DNA from: Actinomycetes bacterium
GTDB lineage: Bacteria > Actinomycetota > Acidimicrobiia > Acidimicrobiales > Microtrichaceae
DNA: 7,735 bases
NCBI GenBank assembly: GCA_023389745.1
Contig: JAEWED010000015.1
Location: 1 to 7,735, forward strand
Direction: 5' to 3'
In this document: positions 4,715-7,735 of the stretch, piece after piece
Position numbering within the stretch: the stretch's first letter is position 1
Layout: each line of letters begins with the position of its first letter
Translations under genes and position numbers: made by a program
Notes under the pieces: model-generated
Database searches by the model: none
Seen by the model: only the letters and a program-made list of their open reading frames with translations
What the model was told of the DNA's origin: nothing

Positions 4715-7069
4715 TCACTCGGTGCTCGGCCCGCCTCTGACACCCACGGACACGCCGCGCTCCTGGTCGTCACTCGCCTCCTCGGCGCCGTCGGTGAGAT
4801 CGATGGTGTGCCCCTCGACCGAGACGGTGGGCAGGATACGGTCGAGCCAGCGGGGCAGCCACCAGTTGCGGTCACCGAGCAGCTCCATGGTCGCCGGGAC
4901 GAGCAGCAGACGGACGATCGTGGCGTCGAGGAGGATCGCGACGGCCAGGCCGATCCCCATCAGCTTGAGCACCCGGTCGTTCTCGAGCAGGAAGCAGCCG
5001 AACACCACGATCATGATCGCCGCCGCCGCGGTGATGACCTTGGCGGTCGCCGCGAGCCCATCGGCGACCGAGGAGTGGCTGTCGCCGGTGCGCAACCACT
5101 CCTCACGGATCCTCGACAACAGGAACACCTCGTAGTCCATCGACAGGCCGAAGACGACGGCGAAGAGCATCATCGGCGCCCACGCCTCGATCGGACCCGG
5201 CGCGACGCCGGTCGCGTCGCCCAGCCAACCCCACTGGAACATGGCCACGACGACGCCGTACGCCGCGCCGATCGACAGCAGGTTCATGATCACCGCCTTG
5301 AGCGGCACCAGCAGCGAGCGGAACACGACCATGAGGAACAGGAACGACAGGCCCAGCACGGCGCCGAAGAACCACGGCATGCGGCTCGCCAGCAGGTCGG
5401 CGAAGTCGTTCGACGCCGCGACGAACCCGGTCACCTGGACCTCGACACCGGTGGCCTGCTCGACCGGTGGCAGCACCTGGTCACGAAGCCTGCTGACCAG
5501 GTCGCTGGTCGCCTCGTCCTGGGGTCCCGTCGCCGGCACCACCAACCATCGAGCGGCGGTGCCCGACTCGTTCGGCTCCGGTCCGAGCGCCGCGACCACC
5601 GACGGGTCGGCGCTGACCGCCTCGGTCACGCCCGCCAGCTCAGCGGGCTCGACGCCGTCGGTTCTCGCCACCAGGAACAGCGGTCCCGTGGAGCCCACGC
5701 CGAAGCCGTCGACGAGCAGGTCGTAGGCCTGCTTCGTGGTGGTGTCCTGGGCGTAGTTGCTCTCGTCGGAGAACCCGAGGTGCAGGTTGAACACCGGGAT
5801 CGAGAGCACGACCAGCAGCGCTGCGGCGCCGATCGCGAACGGCCAGGGTCGTGCCTGGATGACGCGACTCCACCGGTAGGCCAACGTCTCGCGACGGGGC
5901 GTGGGTTCTCGATGCAGCACCTCCTCCTTCAGGCTCGGCACGAAGAACCCGGCGACGAGCACGACGGCGGCCACGGGCAGGCCGATCAGCAGCGGCGTGA
6001 TGTTGAGGCCGACGCCGATCAGTGCGATGGCGACGAAGCCCGCGGCGAGCAGGCCACGTCGACGTGTGCGCTCCAGGTTGTCGCCGGCGAACCCGATGAA
6101 CGCCGGGAGCAGCGTCACGGCGGCCAGCACGGTGAACCCGACCGTCGCTGCAGCGGTCACCGCCAGGCCGGCGACGAACCCGACGCCCATCAACAACATG
6201 CCGAGCAGCGAGATCATCACCGTGACCCCTGCGAACACCACGGCCCGGCCGGCGGTGTCCACCGCGGTGCCCACCGAGTCTCGGACGCTGTGGCCCGCGT
6301 GCCACTGCTCGCGGTGTCGGGTGACGATCAGCAGCGCGTAGTCGATGCCCACGCCGAGTCCGATCATGATCCCGACGAACGGCGCGAAGTCCGGGACCTG
6401 CATGAGGTGGCTGAACAGCGTCACGAAGGCGCTGCCGACCCCGATGCCGAACAGCGCGACGCCGATCGGCAGGCCCATCGCCAGGACCGAGCCGAACGCG
6501 ACGATCAGGATGATGATGGCGAACGCGATGCCGACCACCTCGGAGTTCGGCTCCTCGAAGTCGGCGAAGATGAAGCCGCCCCGCTCGACGACGAGACCGT
6601 CGATGTCGGGCGCCCGGTCACGGATCGCGTGGCTGATGTCGTTCGCGACCGGGTTCTCGATGTCGTCGGGCAACTCCACGTTCGCGTACGCGATCTTCCC
6701 GGCGTCCGGTCCCTGTGCCGCGATCTGCTGTTCACCACCGGGTGCGTAGGGGCTCTCGACCCGTTCGACGCCGTCCATCTCGGCGACGTCGGCGAAGAGC
6801 GACTCCATCGAGCGCTGCACCTCGGGGTCGTCGACGCCCTGCTCGGCGCGGAACACGATCGTGCCGGTGTAGCCGGTGTCCTGCCCGCCGAACTCCGCCT
6901 CGAGCGTGTCGAACCCGGCGGTCGACTCGGCGCCCGGCGGACTGAAGTCGGCGCGGTAGTCGTCGCCGACCGCACCGGCGACGGCGTTGGCCCCCACCAG
7001 GACGATGAGCCAGACCACGACCACCAGACGGCGGTGATCGTGGCACCACGGGCCAAGTCGCACGAACAT
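4715..7069 (-). CDS. MMPL/RND-family transporter with an extra hydrophobic pair
   Basis: Inner-membrane, probably proton-driven exporter of lipids or hydrophobic compounds; 784 residues. The start at 7069 is chosen over an upstream ATG because GGGAGG lies six bases before it and the protein then opens directly with the usual short Arg/Lys-rich N-terminus before TM1 (15-33). A large outer loop (34-175) precedes TM2-TM6 (176-328). TM4 carries GIDYALLIVTRHRE, with the Asp243-Tyr244 pair. TM7 (409-427), a second outer loop (430-563) and TM8-TM12 (564-730) follow, with GLSMDYEVFLLSRIREE holding Asp645-Tyr646. These paired Asp-Tyr sites are the family's proton-relay residues. Two further hydrophobic stretches (about 340-357 and 360-378) sit between TM6 and TM7, where most relatives have a cytoplasmic linker. 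The C-terminus from about 747 is acidic and soluble. The substrate is unknown. Confidence 0.96.
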   Translation of the reverse strand: MFVRLGPWCHDHRRLVVVVWLIVLVGANAVAGAVGDDYRADFSPPGAESTAGFDTLEAEFGGQDTGYTGTIVFRAEQGVDDPEVQRSMESLFADVAEMDGVERVESPYAPGGEQQIAAQGPDAGKIAYANVELPDDIENPVANDISHAIRDRAPDIDGLVVERGGFIFADFEEPNSEVVGIAFAIIILIVAFGSVLAMGLPIGVALFGIGVGSAFVTLFSHLMQVPDFAPFVGIMIGLGVGIDYALLIVTRHREQWHAGHSVRDSVGTAVDTAGRAVVFAGVTVMISLLGMLLMGVGFVAGLAVTAAATVGFTVLAAVTLLPAFIGFAGDNLERTRRRGLLAAGFVAIALIGVGLNITPLLIGLPVAAVVLVAGFFVPSLKEEVLHREPTPRRETLAYRWSRVIQARPWPFAIGAAALLVVLSIPVFNLHLGFSDESNYAQDTTTKQAYDLLVDGFGVGSTGPLFLVARTDGVEPAELAGVTEAVSADPSVVAALGPEPNESGTAARWLVVPATGPQDEATSDLVSRLRDQVLPPVEQATGVEVQVTGFVAASNDFADLLASRMPWFFGAVLGLSFLFLMVVFRSLLVPLKAVIMNLLSIGAAYGVVVAMFQWGWLGDATGVAPGPIEAWAPMMLFAVVFGLSMDYEVFLLSRIREEWLRTGDSHSSVADGLAATAKVITAAAAIMIVVFGCFLLENDRVLKLMGIGLAVAILLDATIVRLLLVPATMELLGDRNWWLPRWLDRILPTVSVEGHTIDLTDGAEEASDDQERGVSVGVRGGPSTE

Positions 7070-7075
7070 GGTGCG

Positions 7076-7081
7076 CCTCCC
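7076..7081 (-). promoter_or_regulatory. Shine-Dalgarno deciding the MMPL start
   Basis: GGGAGG on the minus strand, six bases before the ATG at 7069-7067. It lies between that ATG and a further in-frame ATG at 7099, which has no comparable site, so 7069 is preferred. Confidence 0.85.
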
Positions 7082-7141
7082 TCTCAGCAGCGGGGCCACC
7101 CCGCCGCAGGATGCCCCACCCCGATCGAGAACGGTCCGTCA

Positions 7142-7170
7142 AGTATCGCGGATCGACGATCCTCATCACA
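7142..7170 (-). promoter_or_regulatory. Weak candidate promoter for the MMPL operon, with an inverted repeat in its spacer
   Basis: GATACT at 7147-7142 (minus) matches four of six -10 bases. TGTGAT, 17 bases upstream at 7170-7165, is a poor -35. The spacer holds a perfect dyad, GGATC-GAC-GATCC (7150-7162), the sort of place where a repressor would block RNA polymerase. The promoter call is weak; the dyad itself is certain. Confidence 0.3.
7150..7162. repeat. Perfect 5-3-5 inverted repeat
   Basis: GGATC and GATCC flank a GAC centre. It is short for a terminator and has no T run, and it lies upstream of the MMPL gene, so an operator is the more natural reading. GATC-type dyads arise often by chance in GC-rich DNA, which lowers its weight. 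Confidence 0.6.
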
Positions 7171-7197
7171 GGGTTGACCTGTCGCATTCACTGCCTT

Positions 7198-7283
7198 CTG
7201 ACCGAATTCCGCTCCCGATTCGCCCCGCTGACCGAATTCCGATCTGGATTCGCTGTGCCGACCCCGAATCCGGATCGGATGTG
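7198..7283. repeat. Tandem array of about 30-bp units, each with a CGAAT-N10-ATTCG dyad; likely operator array
   Basis: Copy 1 (7198-7227) and copy 2 (7228-7257) are directly adjacent and match at 24 of 30 bases, including the first 14 (CTGACCGAATTCCG). Copy 3, from 7258, is degenerate and has small indels. Each of the first two holds an inverted pair, CGAAT and ATTCG, ten bases apart (7203-7207 with 7218-7222; 7233-7237 with 7248-7252). Copy 3 keeps CGAAT at 7265-7269 with a weaker partner. The left arms are 30 and 32 bases apart, close to three helical turns, so bound proteins would sit on the same DNA face. The array is less GC-rich than the coding DNA and lies between two divergent genes. 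The conserved bases fall on the dyad arms, which favours a binding site over coding sequence. Confidence 0.75.
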
Positions 7284-7348
7284 CCCGCCCTCGCCGGTCG
7301 AGGTCGACGCACCTCCACGTCGGCCGATGCGGGGAACGGTCCTCGGCA

Positions 7349-7354
7349 TAGGAT
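7349..7354 (+). promoter_or_regulatory. -10 box for a leaderless transcript
   Basis: TAGGAT fits TANNNT and ends seven bases before the GTG at 7362, so transcription would start at or next to the start codon. No consensus -35 is seen around 7326-7331. The next gene has no Shine-Dalgarno, which agrees with leaderless initiation. Confidence 0.5.
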
Positions 7355-7361
7355 CCGCGGC

Positions 7362-7735
7362 GTGATGACGGGGGACGACACGACGCTCGCGGTGAGGATC
7401 GGCTTCGTGCCCGGCTCGGTGGCGTGCCCCGACGACGAGCACCCCGGGCTGCTCCGGGCGGGTCCTCGCGCCGCGGCACCATACGCCCGCGAATCGGTCG
7501 AGCAGCACGCGTGCACCGCGACCGACCTGTGCCACGACGACCCGGCGAGACCCGACCTGTTCGAGTTCGGCTTCGACACCGTGGACCTCTCCCCCTTCGA
7601 GGACCTGCAGCGTGTGTTCGCGCGTGTCCGCACTGCGGGGCAGATCACCGACGAGGACGCCACGACGATCCGGACCACGCTCGCCGGGGCCACCCTGGCC
7701 TGCGCCGGCGGCCGGGGCCTCACGGTGCTGTACAT
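7362..7735 (+). CDS. Unidentified protein, N-terminal part (3' end off window)
   Basis: An open frame of 124 codons runs to the right edge. It is taken as real because nearly every third codon position is G or C, because the opposite-strand frames lack this pattern, and because a -10 box sits just upstream. The start is GTG at 7362, or the adjoining ATG at 7365. The visible part is acidic and soluble-looking, with no signal peptide or membrane helix. Segments include VRIGFVPGSV, FEFGFDTVDLSPFEDLQ, a helix with ITDEDATTIR, and a small hydrophobic run LAGATLACAGGRGLTVLY. It has Cys in VACPDD, HACTATDLCHDD and LACAGG. I do not recognise the family and assign no function. It is divergent from the MMPL operon and shares the repeat-array region with it. 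Confidence 0.75.
   Translation, partial: MMTGDDTTLAVRIGFVPGSVACPDDEHPGLLRAGPRAAAPYARESVEQHACTATDLCHDDPARPDLFEFGFDTVDLSPFEDLQRVFARVRTAGQITDEDATTIRTTLAGATLACAGGRGLTVLY

Larger units (their letters stand above)
7070..7361. other. Divergent intergenic region (292 bases)
   Basis: No frame here has convincing codon use or a start with a ribosome site. Going rightward it holds the MMPL Shine-Dalgarno, a weak minus-strand promoter around a perfect dyad, the three-unit repeat array, and a -10 box for the plus-strand gene. A TTGACC at 7174-7179 on the plus strand has no good -10 at the right distance. Confidence 0.7.

Noticed and set aside
7070..7099. Upstream ATG at 7099 as the MMPL start
   Set aside because: It would add ten residues that include the ribosome site of the internal ATG. 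The GGGAGG spacing and family-typical N-terminus favour 7069.
2960..7177. A 1405-codon open frame on the plus strand
   Set aside because: It lies over the polyprenyl synthase, epimerase and MMPL genes. Its product is an Arg/His/Asp/Gln-rich string without recognisable segments, while the other frames give clear conserved motifs.
7198..7283. CRISPR-like or coding repeat interpretation of the 30-bp units
   Set aside because: The units are directly adjacent with no spacers, only two are well kept, and the repeated decapeptides in the overlapping frames have no start or codon support.

Overview
The window is GC-rich DNA (roughly 70 percent G+C) with G or C at almost every third codon position. 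It has clear Shine-Dalgarno sites on some genes and TANNNT boxes placed for leaderless transcripts on others. An MMPL transporter is also present. Together these suggest a high-GC actinobacterium. An environmental lineage such as Acidimicrobiia is a guess; nothing in the window fixes the genus. No RNA gene, insertion sequence or CRISPR array was seen.

Left part (1-2055): a minus-strand operon of three genes reads toward the left edge. The first encodes a 393-residue protein with a possible SRPBCC-like (helix-grip) C-terminal half. The second encodes a 137-residue phasin-like helical protein with a collagen-like Gly-X-Y tail. The third is cut by the window edge; its N-terminus resembles the second protein and its start overlaps the second gene's stop (TGATG). 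The operon diverges from a plus-strand pair across a 113-base region (1943-2055) in which two candidate -10 boxes overlap on opposite strands.

Middle (2056-3830): a plus-strand pair encodes a helical protein with an Ig-like beta-sandwich C-terminus and a trans-type polyprenyl (isoprenyl) diphosphate synthase, coupled by a GTGA overlap. The two divergent units may form one functional locus: a soluble isoprenoid chain-making enzyme surrounded by small helical surface-type proteins and a possible lipid-binding protein. That grouping is inference from gene order and protein features.

Right part (3806-7361): a minus-strand operon encodes an MMPL/RND-type transporter followed 12 bases later by an aldose 1-epimerase-family protein. 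The epimerase gene ends 25 bases inside the 3' end of the polyprenyl synthase gene, so the two units converge without room for a terminator. Upstream of the transporter is a 292-base intergenic region with a perfect inverted repeat and a tandem array of about 30-base units, each built on a CGAAT-N10-ATTCG dyad. This looks like an operator array. On its far side a plus-strand gene of unknown function, apparently leaderless, starts at 7362 and runs off the right edge.
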